Notes under the pieces: model-generated
What the model was told of the DNA's origin: nothing
The model's database searches: none
Seen by the model: the letters and a program-made list of their open reading frames with translations, nothing else
Translations under genes and position numbers: made by a program
Shown here: positions 18,152 to 26,986 of the stretch, in pieces
Layout of the letters: every line of letters begins with the position of its first letter
Position numbering within the stretch: position 1 is the stretch's first letter
Source: CAVSSX01 sp963730735
GTDB taxonomy: Bacteria > Actinomycetota > Acidimicrobiia > Acidimicrobiales > RAAP-2
DNA: 64,000 nucleotides
Direction: 5' to 3'
NCBI GenBank assembly: GCA_963730735.1
Contig: CAVSSX010000012.1
Coordinates: forward strand, 310,001 to 374,000

Positions 18152-19636
18152 GTGACCACGGTCGAGCAGCCGCTCACCTTCTCCTCGGCCGCCGGGCGCT
18201 GGGTGATCGCCGCCTCGGTCCTCGGCTCGGGGATCGCCGCCATCGACTCGACGGTGGTCGGCATCGCCCTGCCCACCATCGGACGGGACTTCCACGTGGG
18301 GGTGGGCGCCCTGCAGTGGGTGGTCACCGGCTACCTACTCACCCTGGCCGCCTTCCTGCTCCTCGGCGGCTCGCTCAGCGACCGTTTCGGACGGCGCCGG
18401 CTCTTCTGCATCGGGATCGCCTGGTTCGCCGTCGCCTCGGCGGCCTGCGGCTTCGCCCCCGACGTCGGCGTGCTGATCGCCTTCCGCATCGTCCAGGGGG
18501 TGGGGGCGGCCCTGCTCGCCCCGGGCAGCCTGGCCATCCTCCAGGCCTCCTTCGCGCCCGAGGACCGGGGCCGGGCCATCGGCGCCTGGTCGGGCCTGGG
18601 CGGCGTGGCCACGGCCGCCGGTCCCCTGCTCGGCGGCTACCTCATCTCGGCCGCCTCGTGGCGCTGGATCTTCTTCCTCAACCTCCCGGTCTCGGCCGTC
18701 TCGCTGCTGCTCGCCCTCCGGCACGTCCCCGAGTCCAAGGACCCCGACGCGCCGCAGCAGCTCGACCTGCTCGGGGCCACCCTGGCCGTGGTCGGCCTCG
18801 GCCTCTTGATCTTCGCCCTGATCGAAGGGCCGACCCTCGGGTGGGGCTCGGCGGCCATCGTGGTCCCGCTGGTCGCCGCCGTGGTGGCCCTGCTCGGCTT
18901 CGTGGTGGTTGAGGAGCGGAGCCGGGCGCCGATGCTGCCGCTGTCGATCTTCCGCCAACGTCAGTTCAGCGCCACCAACGCCGTCACCCTCATCGTCTAC
19001 GCCGCCCTCGGCGGCGCCCTCTTCCTCCTGCCGGTCCAGCTCCAGGTGGTCTCGGGCTACTCGCCGCTCGAGTCGGGCCTGGCCCTGCTCCCGGTCACCA
19101 TCATCATGCTGGTGTTCTCGGCCCGGTCGGGCCGCCTGGCCTCGCGGATCGGGCCCCGGCTCCAGATGTCGGTCGGGCCGGTGGTGGTCGCCGCCGGTCT
19201 GGCCCTGTTGATCCTGACCACCCACGGCCGCAACTACTTCGTGTGGGTGCTGCCGGCCGTGCTGGTGCTGGGCGCCGGCCTGGCCGTCACGGTGGCCCCG
19301 CTCACGTCGACGGCGATGGCCTCGGCGGCCGAGGAGCACGCCGGCTTGGCCTCGGCGGTCAACAACGACGTGGCCCGGGTCGGGGGGCTGCTGGCCGTGG
19401 CCGTCCTGCCGGTGGTGGCCGGCATCACCGGGACCGCCTATCTCGACCCGGTGGCCCTCTCGGCCGGCTTCCGCACGGCCATGGTCATCTCCGCCGTCGC
19501 CTGTGTCGTCGGGGGCCTGTTGGCCGGGTTCACCATCGAGAACCCCGGGCACCCGTCCGACCCGGGCGACGAGTGCCTGCACTGCGGTCTCGACGGGCCG
19601 CCGCTCGAGGTGTCGCCGGCCGGCGACCGGGCCTAG
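18152..19636 (+). CDS. DHA2-type MFS efflux transporter
   Basis: A 494-aa, 14-helix major facilitator. The first helix carries AAIDSTVVGIALPTIGRDFHVG; motif A is GGSLSDRFGRRRLF; motif C-like GLGGVATAAGPLLGGYL follows. Proton-driven drug or metabolite export is the usual role. A short soluble tail has CLHC, not normal for the family. The start is GTG 18152; an ATG 32 nt upstream is out of frame. Its stop shares the bases CTAG with the stop of the convergent HxlR gene. Confidence 0.9.
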   Translation: MTTVEQPLTFSSAAGRWVIAASVLGSGIAAIDSTVVGIALPTIGRDFHVGVGALQWVVTGYLLTLAAFLLLGGSLSDRFGRRRLFCIGIAWFAVASAACGFAPDVGVLIAFRIVQGVGAALLAPGSLAILQASFAPEDRGRAIGAWSGLGGVATAAGPLLGGYLISAASWRWIFFLNLPVSAVSLLLALRHVPESKDPDAPQQLDLLGATLAVVGLGLLIFALIEGPTLGWGSAAIVVPLVAAVVALLGFVVVEERSRAPMLPLSIFRQRQFSATNAVTLIVYAALGGALFLLPVQLQVVSGYSPLESGLALLPVTIIMLVFSARSGRLASRIGPRLQMSVGPVVVAAGLALLILTTHGRNYFVWVLPAVLVLGAGLAVTVAPLTSTAMASAAEEHAGLASAVNNDVARVGGLLAVAVLPVVAGITGTAYLDPVALSAGFRTAMVISAVACVVGGLLAGFTIENPGHPSDPGDECLHCGLDGPPLEVSPAGDRA

Positions 19637-20163
19637 CCGGCGGGCGGGACCGGCCGCGTCCGGCGCCGCTGGCCGGCGAACCGGGAGCCGGGACCGATGG
19701 CCAGGCCCAGGTCCTCGGGCGTGACCGGGTGCCCCTCGGCGCAGCGCAGCTCGGCGGCCACCGCCGCCCCGCAGCCCTGGTGCTCGAGCACCACCGGACC
19801 GCCGTCGGGGGCCAACCACCGGTCGCCCCACTGCATGAGGGCCACCACCACCGGGAAGAGGTCGGCCCCCTTCTCGGTCAGCTCGTACTGCAGCCGGGTG
19901 CGTTGCCCGGGCTCCTGGTACGGGACGCGGTCGAGGATGCCCTGGTCGACCAGCTCGCGGAGCCGGGCGGCGGCCACCGGCTGGCTGATGCCCACCCGCT
20001 CGGCGAAGTCGTCGAACCGGGTCGTGCCGTAGAAGGCCTCGCGCAGGATCAGGAGGGCCGACCGGGTGCTCACCACCTCGAGGGCCCGGGCGAGCGAGCA
20101 CGAGCTCGCCGTCCAGCCCGAACGGGGCTCGAGGGGTCCTGTCATCTCGACCGTGTGTGCCAC
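19633..20163 (-). CDS. HxlR family transcriptional regulator
   Basis: A 176-aa winged-helix regulator: SSCSLARALEVVSTRSALLILREAFYGTTRFDDFAERVGISQPVAAARLRELVDQGILDRVPYQ, with the conserved sensing Cys near residue 22. The C-terminal part is unlike the copy at 17029 but keeps GDRWLAPDGGPVVLEH. The start is GTG 20163. It is divergent from an MFS pump with only 53 nt between start codons, so it very likely represses that pump. Confidence 0.9.
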   Translation of the reverse strand: MAHTVEMTGPLEPRSGWTASSCSLARALEVVSTRSALLILREAFYGTTRFDDFAERVGISQPVAAARLRELVDQGILDRVPYQEPGQRTRLQYELTEKGADLFPVVVALMQWGDRWLAPDGGPVVLEHQGCGAAVAAELRCAEGHPVTPEDLGLAIGPGSRFAGQRRRTRPVPPAG

Positions 20164-20181
20164 GCCCCCACTCTACCTAGC

Positions 20182-20216
20182 TTGTGCTTGCCTAAGTCAA
20201 CTCTTATAGTCTCACT
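20182..20216 (+). promoter_or_regulatory. Sigma70-type promoter giving a leaderless MFS transcript
   Basis: TTGTGC at 20182-20187 and TATAGT at 20205-20210 are separated by exactly 17 nt. Seven bases after the -10 box comes the A of ATG 20217, so transcription should begin at the start codon; indeed no ribosome site precedes it. On the other strand TTGACT (reading down from about 20200) is a good -35 for the HxlR gene, so the two promoters overlap and one bound regulator could block both. Confidence 0.65.
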
Positions 20217-21659
20217 ATGGTCTCGCTAAGTCAGAGGGTCGCCCCCAGGTCCCCGTCCACCACCCCCGCCGGCGTGCTGGCCATCGTCTGCGCCGGCGTG
20301 GTCCTGGCCAGCCTGGACCTGTTCATCGTCAACGTGGCCCTGCCCCAGATCGCCCGGGACTTCGGGCAGACCGACCTCGGGGCCCTGTCGTGGGTGCTGA
20401 ACGGCTACGCCATCGTCTACGCCTCCCTGCTGGTGCTGGCCGGCCGGCTGGCCGACCGCCACCGCCGCAAGTACGGCTTCCTGCTCGGCGTGGCCGTGTT
20501 CACCGTGGCCTCGGCGGCCTGCGGGGCGGCCCAGAGCGTGGGCATGCTCGTCGCCTTCCGCCTGGTCCAGGCGGCCGGGGCGGCCCTGCTCACGCCGACC
20601 TCGCTCAGCCTGGTGCTGACGGCCTACCCCGGGGAGGGGCGCCACAGCGCCGTGCGCACCTGGACGGCCACCGGCGGCTTGGCCGCCGCCCTGGGCCCGG
20701 TGATCGGCGGCCTCCTGGTGGCGGCCAGCTGGCGATGGGTCTTCCTGGTGAACGTGCCCATCGGCCTGGCCGCCCTGGCCATCGGCTGGCTGAAGCTGCC
20801 CGATGCCCCCGGCCACGAGACCCCGCGGCCCGACGCCCTGGGCGCCGTGCTGGTCACCGGCGGGGTGGCCCTGCTCACCCTGGCCCTGGTCCAGGGCGGG
20901 AGCTGGGGATGGGGGTCGACCGCCACCGTCGCCGCCCTGGTCGGCTCGGTCGTCGTCCTCGGCCTCTTCGTGCTCCGCTGCCTGCGCCACCACAACCCGC
21001 TGATCGACCCCGAGCTCTTCCGGGTCAGGAGTTTCTCGGTGGCCTCGGCCGTGGCCCTCTTGTTCTCCGCCTCCTTCGGCGCCATGTTGCTGTCGATCGT
21101 GCTGTGGGAGCAGGTCGACTGGGGCTGGTCGGCCCTGAAAGCCGGACTCGCCATCGCCCCGGGGCCGCTCATGGTGCCGCTGTTCTCGTTCCTGGTGGCC
21201 GGCCGGTTGATCAAGCGGTTCGGGGCGGGACCGGTCATGGGGCTCGGCGCCACGGTCTTCGCCGCCGGCCTCGTCTGGTGGGCGGCGGCCATGGGGATCC
21301 AACCCGACTACGTCACCGACATGCTCGGCGGCATGCTGCTCACGGGGGTGGGCGTGGGCCTCACCCTGCCGACCCTGATGGCCACGGCCGCCGGCTCATT
21401 GCCCCCGCCGCAGTTCGCCACCGGATCGGCCGTGGTCAACATGATCCGCCAGGTCGGCCTGGCCATCGGCGTGGCCGTGTTCATCGCCGTGCTCGGGACC
21501 CCGGTCTCGGCGGTGGCCCGACTGGCCGCCTTCCAGCGGGCCTGGATCGTGCTCGCCGCTATCTCCCTCGCGGCGGCGGCGGCTGGGCTCCTCCTGCGGC
21601 GCCCGGCTGCTGCGGTCACCCCCGCTCCGGCGGCAACGGGGTCGGCGACCCGGGCCTGA
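20217..21659 (+). CDS. DHA2-type MFS efflux transporter
   Basis: A 480-aa, 14-helix MFS protein. The opening helix is LASLDLFIVNVALPQIARDFGQ; motif A is GRLADRHRRKYGF; GGLAAALGPVIGGLLVAASWRWVFLVNVPIG covers helices 5-6. The ATG at 20217 follows directly on a good -10 box, indicating leaderless translation. The divergent HxlR gene is the likely regulator. It ends 27 nt before the convergent MFS gene. Confidence 0.92.
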   Translation: MVSLSQRVAPRSPSTTPAGVLAIVCAGVVLASLDLFIVNVALPQIARDFGQTDLGALSWVLNGYAIVYASLLVLAGRLADRHRRKYGFLLGVAVFTVASAACGAAQSVGMLVAFRLVQAAGAALLTPTSLSLVLTAYPGEGRHSAVRTWTATGGLAAALGPVIGGLLVAASWRWVFLVNVPIGLAALAIGWLKLPDAPGHETPRPDALGAVLVTGGVALLTLALVQGGSWGWGSTATVAALVGSVVVLGLFVLRCLRHHNPLIDPELFRVRSFSVASAVALLFSASFGAMLLSIVLWEQVDWGWSALKAGLAIAPGPLMVPLFSFLVAGRLIKRFGAGPVMGLGATVFAAGLVWWAAAMGIQPDYVTDMLGGMLLTGVGVGLTLPTLMATAAGSLPPPQFATGSAVVNMIRQVGLAIGVAVFIAVLGTPVSAVARLAAFQRAWIVLAAISLAAAAAGLLLRRPAAAVTPAPAATGSATRA

Positions 21660-21686
21660 CCCCGTCGGGGCTCGGGCCGGCTGGTC

Positions 21687-23153
21687 CTACGTCGTCGCCG
21701 GGGCCGGCGCCCGGTCCGGGGCCTCGGTCGGTTCGGCCGCCGGACGCCGTCCGGGCATGGTCGAGGCGGCATCGGCATCGTGGATGGTCAGGGCGAAGCC
21801 CACGCCCACCAGGGCCATGGCCCCGGCGATGAGGAAGGCCAGGTGGTACGCGTTGAGGTTGGCCACCTGGTGGCCGTCGACCGCGTGGAACGGGCCCACG
21901 GCCACGATGGCCGTGGTGAAGACGGCCACCCCCACCGCCCCGCCGAGCTGGCGCAGGGCGTTGAAGAGGGTGGACGCCCGACCGGTCGAGGCCGGGGTGA
22001 TGGTGGCGAACGACGCCGCCTGGGTGGGCACGATGACCTGGGCCATGAAGAGGCCCATGGCGAACATCAGCACCCGCATCCACCACAGGCTGGTGTCCGG
22101 GCCGACCAGGGCCATGAGGGCGACGGCCACGGCCACCCCGGTCAAACCGGCGGCGATGTGCCGACGGGGCCCGAGACGTGGGTAGACGAGGCGGCTGGCG
22201 ATCTGGGCGCCGGCCATCACCCCCACCGCCTCGGGGAAGGTGGACAGGCCGGCGGCCAGCGGCGAGAGCCCCCGGCCGTCCTGGAAGAACAGCGTGACGA
22301 CGTAGAGGGTGCCCAGGAAGGCGCCCATGGCCAGCACGATGACCACGTTGGTCGTCCGGAAGAGCCGGTTGGTGAAGAGCCGTAGCTCGAGCAGGGGATC
22401 GTCGATCCGCAGCTCGACCACCACCATGACGACCAGCAGGACCAGGCCGCCGGCGATCGTCCAGAGGATCTCCGGCTGACCCCACCCCTTGATCGGGCCC
22501 TCGGACACGCCGTACATCAAGAGGCCGAGGCCCACACCCGAGAGGAGGAAGCCGACGACGTCGAAGCGCCCGGGCGGGTGCTCGGTGCCGCCCTTCAGGA
22601 ACAGCGCCCCGAAGACCAGGGCGACCGCCCCGATCGGGACATTGACGAAGAACACCCACCGCCACGAGAGGTCGGTGACGAGCAGGCCGCCCAGCACCGG
22701 CCCGAGGGCCGGGGCCAGCGCCGTCGGCACGGTCAGGATGCTCGAGGCCCGGACCCGCTCGCTCGGGGGGAACGTCCGGAACAACAGGGCCATGCCGACC
22801 GGGGCCAGCATCCCGCCACCGACGCCCTGGAGGACGCGGAAGGCGACCAGCTCGCCGAGCGAGTCGGCCAGGCCGCACAGCACCGAGGCGGCGGTGAACA
22901 CGACGATGGCGGCCAGCATGACCCGCTTGGCCCCGAAGCGGTCGCCGAGCCAGCCCGAGGCCGGGATGAAGACGGCCAGGCTGACCAAGAAGGCGATCGA
23001 GACGGCGTCGACCGAGGTCGCCGGGACGCCGAAGTCCCGCCCGATGGTGGGCAGGGCGACGTTGACGATGGTCACGTCCATGATGCTCATGAACATGGCC
23101 GCCACGAAGACCACGCTGACGGCGACCTTCTGGTTCATCCGGTCGCTCAGCAC
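21687..23153 (-). CDS. DHA2-type MFS efflux transporter (EmrB-like)
   Basis: A 488-aa, 14-helix MFS transporter. Features are FMSIMDVTIVNVALPTIGRDFGVPA, motif A SGWLGDRFGAKRVM, and LAPALGPVLGGLLVTDLSWRWVFFVNVPIG. Close in style to EmrB/QacA drug exporters. Start at 23153; an internal ATG at 23138 (MNQKVAV) is an alternative. It is divergent from a MarR gene with a palindrome between them, a classic drug-efflux regulatory pair. Confidence 0.92.
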   Translation of the reverse strand: MLSDRMNQKVAVSVVFVAAMFMSIMDVTIVNVALPTIGRDFGVPATSVDAVSIAFLVSLAVFIPASGWLGDRFGAKRVMLAAIVVFTAASVLCGLADSLGELVAFRVLQGVGGGMLAPVGMALLFRTFPPSERVRASSILTVPTALAPALGPVLGGLLVTDLSWRWVFFVNVPIGAVALVFGALFLKGGTEHPPGRFDVVGFLLSGVGLGLLMYGVSEGPIKGWGQPEILWTIAGGLVLLVVMVVVELRIDDPLLELRLFTNRLFRTTNVVIVLAMGAFLGTLYVVTLFFQDGRGLSPLAAGLSTFPEAVGVMAGAQIASRLVYPRLGPRRHIAAGLTGVAVAVALMALVGPDTSLWWMRVLMFAMGLFMAQVIVPTQAASFATITPASTGRASTLFNALRQLGGAVGVAVFTTAIVAVGPFHAVDGHQVANLNAYHLAFLIAGAMALVGVGFALTIHDADAASTMPGRRPAAEPTEAPDRAPAPATT

Positions 23154-23246
23154 CGCCGACCCCCCGGCGTGGCGACCGACACCGGTCGACGGGTCGAGGA
23201 AACCCCGCCGTCGTTGCTCGTCCGTAGATACCGTGAAGTCACATAG

Positions 23247-23258
23247 TGAGTATACTCA
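23247..23258. promoter_or_regulatory. MarR-type operator overlapping both -10 boxes
   Basis: The perfect palindrome TGAGTATACTCA lies between the divergent MFS and marR-type genes. Its core supplies TATACT on both strands, a near-consensus -10 in each direction, so a bound dimer would shut both genes. On the plus strand a start site 7 nt after TATACT would be the A of ATG 23263, which opens a 12-codon frame ending in a GTGA overlap with the regulator start. Confidence 0.65.
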
Positions 23259-23262
23259 GCAT

Positions 23263-23298
23263 ATGGACAGCGCGACACACCCGGCGGGGCGGCGGTGA
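23263..23298 (+). other. Possible leaderless 11-aa leader peptide before the MarR gene
   Basis: ATG 23263 encodes MDSATHPAGRR and its TGA overlaps the GTG start of the MarR gene as GTGA. If transcription starts 7 nt after the TATACT box, this micro-frame is leaderless and could couple translation to the regulator. It may equally be chance. Confidence 0.3.
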
Positions 23299-23720
23299 AG
23301 CCCGAGACCGGTGACCAGGCGCTCGACGCCATTCTCCACGCCGCCCATCGGGTCCGGACGAGGATCGACGCCGAGTTGCGGGACGACGGGCTGTCCCTGA
23401 CCCGCTACAAGCTGATGAAGGCCCTGGCGGCCGACCGGCGCTCGATGCGAGAGGTCAGCGATCTGCTCGGCGTGGCCGCCCGCACCGTGACCGACATCAT
23501 CGACGGCCTCGAGGCCGGCGGCCTGGTGGTCCGGATCCCGCACGCCTCCGACCGCCGGGTGACCCAGCTCGAGCTCACCGACGTGGGCCGGGAACGGCTG
23601 GAGGAGGCCCGACGACGGGCCGAGGCCGTGACCGCCACGGTCATGGTTGGCCTCGACCGGACCGAACGCGCCACACTCGTGGAACTCCTCGCCCGGGTCG
23701 CCCCTCCCCCGGGCACCTGA
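23295..23720 (+). CDS. MarR family transcriptional regulator
   Basis: A 141-aa winged-helix dimer. The recognition region is MREVSDLLGVAARTVTDIIDGLEAGGLVVRIPHASDRRVTQLELTDVG, with the wing DRRVTQ. The start is GTG 23295, overlapping the TGA of the micro-frame before it. It faces the EmrB-like pump across a perfect palindrome, so it is most likely an autoregulated, ligand-responsive repressor of that pump. Confidence 0.9.
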   Translation: MKPETGDQALDAILHAAHRVRTRIDAELRDDGLSLTRYKLMKALAADRRSMREVSDLLGVAARTVTDIIDGLEAGGLVVRIPHASDRRVTQLELTDVGRERLEEARRRAEAVTATVMVGLDRTERATLVELLARVAPPPGT

Positions 23721-23763
23721 CCGGGGAGTCGGTCCCCAGCCCCGAACCCCTCCGAGGAGCCCC

Positions 23764-24813
23764 ATGAGCACCGTCCACGCCCTCAGCGTCCCCGCCGCCG
23801 GCGCCGCCTTCGAGCGCACGACCATCGAGCGCCGGGCGGTCGGCGAGCTCGACGTCCGCATCGACATCAAGTTCACCGGCATCTGCCACAGCGACATCCA
23901 CCAGGGCATCGCCGACTGGGGGGCGGGGATCTTCCCGATGGTCCCCGGACACGAGATCGCCGGCATCGTGGCCGAGGTCGGTCCCGGCGTCACCCGCTTC
24001 GCCGTCGGCGACCGGGTCGGTGTCGGTTGCTTCGTCGACTCCTGCGGCGACTGCGACTTCTGCCGGGCCGGCGAGGAGCAGTTCTGCGGTTCGGGTCTGG
24101 TGGCCACCTACAACAGCCGCGACCACGACGGGAACCCCACCTACGGCGGCTACAGCCAGGAGATCGTCGTCACCGAGGGCTTCGTCGTCCGCATCCCCGA
24201 CAGCATCGAGCTCGACGTGGCGGCGCCGCTGCTGTGCGCCGGCATCACGACCTACTCGCCGCTCAACCACTGGCCGGTCGGCCCGGGGACCAAGGTGGCT
24301 GTGGTCGGCCTGGGCGGTCTCGGCCACATGGCCGTGCAGATCGCCGCGGCCAAGGGCGCCGACGTGACGGTGCTCAGTCAGTCGCTGAGCAAGGAGAAGG
24401 ACGGCCGGCGCTTCGGGGCCACTTCCTACTTCGCCACCAGCGACCCGGCGACGTTCACCGAGTTGGCCAACCGCTTCGACCTCATCATCAACACCGTGGC
24501 CACCAACCTGGACGTCGACGCCTACCTCTCGCTGCTGGCGGTCGACGGCACCATGGTCAACGTCGGGGCCCCGCCCGAACCCGACACCTTCTCGGTGTTC
24601 TCGCTGATCCGGGCCCGGCGTCGCCTGTCGGGCTCCAACGTCGGCGGCATCCGCGAGACCCAGGAGATGCTCGACTTCTGCGCCGCCCACGGCATCGCCG
24701 CCCAGGTCGAGGTGATCTCGGTGGACGAGGTGGCCGAGGCCTGGCAGCGGGTGGACCGCAGCGACGTGCGCTACCGCTTCGTCATCGACCTGGGCACCCT
24801 CGACCCGGCCTGA
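23764..24813 (+). CDS. Zinc-dependent alcohol dehydrogenase (NAD(P), CAD/YahK-like)
   Basis: A 349-aa medium-chain dehydrogenase. The catalytic zinc ligands are visible in GICHSDIH (Cys) and PMVPGHEIAGIV (His-Glu). The structural zinc lobe is CFVDSCGDCDFCRAGEEQFC. The nucleotide-binding fold is VAVVGLGGLGHMAVQIAAAKGADVTV. The layout matches cinnamyl-alcohol-dehydrogenase-type aldehyde reductases that usually prefer NADPH and detoxify aldehydes. The start is ATG 23764 with GAGGAG upstream. Confidence 0.93.
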   Translation: MSTVHALSVPAAGAAFERTTIERRAVGELDVRIDIKFTGICHSDIHQGIADWGAGIFPMVPGHEIAGIVAEVGPGVTRFAVGDRVGVGCFVDSCGDCDFCRAGEEQFCGSGLVATYNSRDHDGNPTYGGYSQEIVVTEGFVVRIPDSIELDVAAPLLCAGITTYSPLNHWPVGPGTKVAVVGLGGLGHMAVQIAAAKGADVTVLSQSLSKEKDGRRFGATSYFATSDPATFTELANRFDLIINTVATNLDVDAYLSLLAVDGTMVNVGAPPEPDTFSVFSLIRARRRLSGSNVGGIRETQEMLDFCAAHGIAAQVEVISVDEVAEAWQRVDRSDVRYRFVIDLGTLDPA

Positions 24814-24820
24814 GCCGTCA

Positions 24821-24836
24821 GGGCCGGGGACGGCCC
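24821..24836. terminator. Hairpin between convergent genes
   Basis: GGGCCG (24821-24826) pairs with CGGCCC (24831-24836) around GGGA, between the convergent alcohol dehydrogenase and cupin genes. GC-rich stem, no T-run. Confidence 0.4.
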
Positions 24837-24863
24837 GCGGCGGCGGCCGGGCGACCCCGCCCG

Positions 24864-25355
24864 TCAGTCGGCCGTGTCGGCGCCGAACTCCTTGTGGGCG
24901 GGCCACTCGGCCGGGTCGTCCAGGTACTCGGTCGTGTACCAGGTCTTCGCCCGGAAGTCGGCGATCGTGGCGCCCTCCGGCCCGGCGTAGAAGGAGTAGG
25001 GCACGCCACCGGAGCGGTAGACGCCCCCGCCCGGTCCGATGACCCGGTTCCCGTGGTGGACCTCGCCCTCGAGGACGAACTCGATGTAGTCGACGTTGTG
25101 GCGATGCCGGGGCAGCAGGGTCCCGGGGGCGAAGTGGAAGATGGTCAGGCTCATCCCGTCGGTCTCGGGGTTCGAGACCAGGCTCTCGCGGCCGACCCGG
25201 CCGGCGAAGTGGGCCGAGGCCGCCGGCAGACGCCGGCCCTCGGGGTCGGGGTCGAGCGGGGCTTTCTCCGAGTCGACCGACGGCGAACCGACCTGGAAGA
25301 ACACCGACCGGGGCTTGGTCGCCGTCTCGTCCTTCTTGGTGATCTCGATGGTCAT
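24864..25355 (-). CDS. Cupin domain protein
   Basis: A 163-aa small beta-barrel protein. Cupin motif 1 is visible as GTLLPRHRHNVDYIEFVLEGEV, with two His and one Glu able to hold a metal; the second motif, around PYSFYAGPEGATIADF, lacks the usual His. It starts at ATG 25355 with GGGGAGG upstream. It could be a metal-dependent dioxygenase, isomerase or sensor. Isolated and convergent with the alcohol dehydrogenase gene. Confidence 0.82.
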   Translation of the reverse strand: MTIEITKKDETATKPRSVFFQVGSPSVDSEKAPLDPDPEGRRLPAASAHFAGRVGRESLVSNPETDGMSLTIFHFAPGTLLPRHRHNVDYIEFVLEGEVHHGNRVIGPGGGVYRSGGVPYSFYAGPEGATIADFRAKTWYTTEYLDDPAEWPAHKEFGADTAD

Positions 25356-25484
25356 GCCTGCAGCCTCCCCTCGTTGCTCTCGATGGTACCAATCGGGGTT
25401 CGACGCGGATCCTGCCTCGGCCCGCCGCCGTCGCCCCGTCCCGGGTAGCGTCACGGGCACACCGAATCGAACGGGGGATCGACG

Positions 25485-26018
25485 ATGGACGGCATGCCAC
25501 TGGTCGGGAACGACACCACGGACCCGACCCTGCGCCGGGTGTTCGACAAGGTGCTCGACGCCCGTGGCAGCCTCAACAACCTCTACCAAGTGCTGGCCAA
25601 CGCCCCGGTCATGCTCGAGGCCTGGATCGAGTTCGCCTGGACCCTGCGGGCCGACGCCGTCTCGGACCGGGCGCTGCGCGAGCTCATGATCCTGCGGGTG
25701 GCTCAGCTCTCCGACGCCGACTACGAGTGGGGGGCCCACGCGCCGATGGCCGCCGAGGCGGGGGTGTCGGAGGAGCAGCTCGAGCAGCTCGGGCACTGGC
25801 GGGACGCCGGCGTCTACGACGAACAGGAGCGCCTGGTGCTCACGATCGCCGACGAGCTGACCGAGACGGTCGAGCTGCGGCCTGAGACCCTCGAGGAGGT
25901 CCGTCGGACCTTCGGCGACCAGCAGACGGTGGAGCTGGTCCTGACGGCGGCGTTCTATTCCTGCGTGAGCCGGGTGCTGCGGGGCCTGGCCGTGCCGCTG
26001 GAGTCGGGCGACGCATGA
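25485..26018 (+). CDS. Carboxymuconolactone decarboxylase (CMD/AhpD-like) family protein
   Basis: A 177-aa helical protein with the CMD core RALRELMILRVAQLSDADYEWGAHAPMAAEAGVSEEQLEQL and VLTAAFYSCVSRVLRGLAV. The CxxC of AhpD peroxidases is absent; instead YEWGAH is present, as in many CMD-like proteins of actinobacterial catabolic operons. The start is ATG 25485, with 25494 possible. Its stop overlaps the next start as ATGA, tying it to the cyclase. Confidence 0.87.
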   Translation: MDGMPLVGNDTTDPTLRRVFDKVLDARGSLNNLYQVLANAPVMLEAWIEFAWTLRADAVSDRALRELMILRVAQLSDADYEWGAHAPMAAEAGVSEEQLEQLGHWRDAGVYDEQERLVLTIADELTETVELRPETLEEVRRTFGDQQTVELVLTAAFYSCVSRVLRGLAVPLESGDA

Positions 26019-26953
26019 CCGGGCCGGCCGTCGCCCCGGGGCGGGTCGCCGAGATCTTCGCCGCCGTCAAGAACTGGGGCCGCTGGGGCCCCGACGACCA
26101 GCTGGGGGCGCTCAACTTCATCACGCCCGACGTGGTCCGCGCCGCCACCGCCCTGGCCACCTCGGGCCGCGTCGTGAGCTGCAGCCTCCCGCTGCCGACC
26201 TCCCCGTCGGCCGAGGAGATCTCCCCGGCCCAGCACATGATGCTGGCGTCGGGCGACGCCCTCGACGCCACCGGGATACCGGGGTTCCAGCAGACGACCG
26301 ACTACCTGGGGATCGCCTGTCACGGGATGGGCATCACCCACCTCGACGCGCTGTGCCACATCCTGGTGGGCGAGCAGATGTACAACGGCGCGCCGTCGAG
26401 CGAGGTGAAGAGCACCGGGGCGACGAGGAACTCGCTCGCCGGTCCGGCCCGGGGCATCGTCACCCGGGGCGTCCTGCTCGACATCCCCCGGTCCCGGAGC
26501 GTGGCGTGGCTCGAGCCCGGCGACGCCGTCCTACCCGAGGACCTGGACGGCGCGGCGGCCGCCGCCGGCGTCGAGGTCCGGTCGGGGGACGCCCTCTTGG
26601 TGAGCACCGGTCGGGATGCCCGTCGCCGGGCCGTCGGACCCTGGTCGCCGTTCGAGGGCCTGGCCGGACTCCATGCCGAGTGCCTGCCCTGGCTGGCCGA
26701 ACGCCAGGTGGCCGTGCTGTGCAGCGACGGGATCTCCGACGTCCTGCCGCCGGCCATCGGCTCGGACTGGGCCTTCCCGATCCACCAGTGCGCCATCGCC
26801 GGCATGGGCATCCACCTCATCGACAACCTGGCGCTCGACGCCCTGGCCGAGGCGTGCGCCGACACCGCCCGCTGGGAGTTCCTCTTCACCGTGACCCCGC
26901 TCCGCGCCGAGCAGGCGACCGGCTGCGCCGTCAACCCGGTCGCCGTGCTCTGA
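26015..26953 (+). CDS. Cyclase / kynurenine-formamidase-like metal hydrolase
   Basis: A 312-aa member of the cyclase (PF04199) family. The metal motif CHGMGITHLDALCHI matches the HxGTHxDxPxH theme, with the second position varied. GDALLVSTGRDA and the C-terminal IHQCAIAGMGIHLIDNLALDAL are typical of the longer cyclase subgroup. Members hydrolyse amide or lactone bonds with Zn or Mn. It overlaps the CMD gene by 4 nt and precedes a VOC dioxygenase-like gene, so a three-step ring-cleavage or hydrolysis module is plausible (inference). Confidence 0.87.
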   Translation: MTGPAVAPGRVAEIFAAVKNWGRWGPDDQLGALNFITPDVVRAATALATSGRVVSCSLPLPTSPSAEEISPAQHMMLASGDALDATGIPGFQQTTDYLGIACHGMGITHLDALCHILVGEQMYNGAPSSEVKSTGATRNSLAGPARGIVTRGVLLDIPRSRSVAWLEPGDAVLPEDLDGAAAAAGVEVRSGDALLVSTGRDARRRAVGPWSPFEGLAGLHAECLPWLAERQVAVLCSDGISDVLPPAIGSDWAFPIHQCAIAGMGIHLIDNLALDALAEACADTARWEFLFTVTPLRAEQATGCAVNPVAVL

Positions 26954-26986
26954 CGGCAACCCTTCCCGACAACGGAGGACATGGAC

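Noticed and set aside
18335..20101. 588-codon minus-strand frame overlapping the MFS and HxlR genes
   Set aside because: Shadow frame; sequence is low-complexity Gly/Arg/Asp/Gln and both real genes there are well supported.
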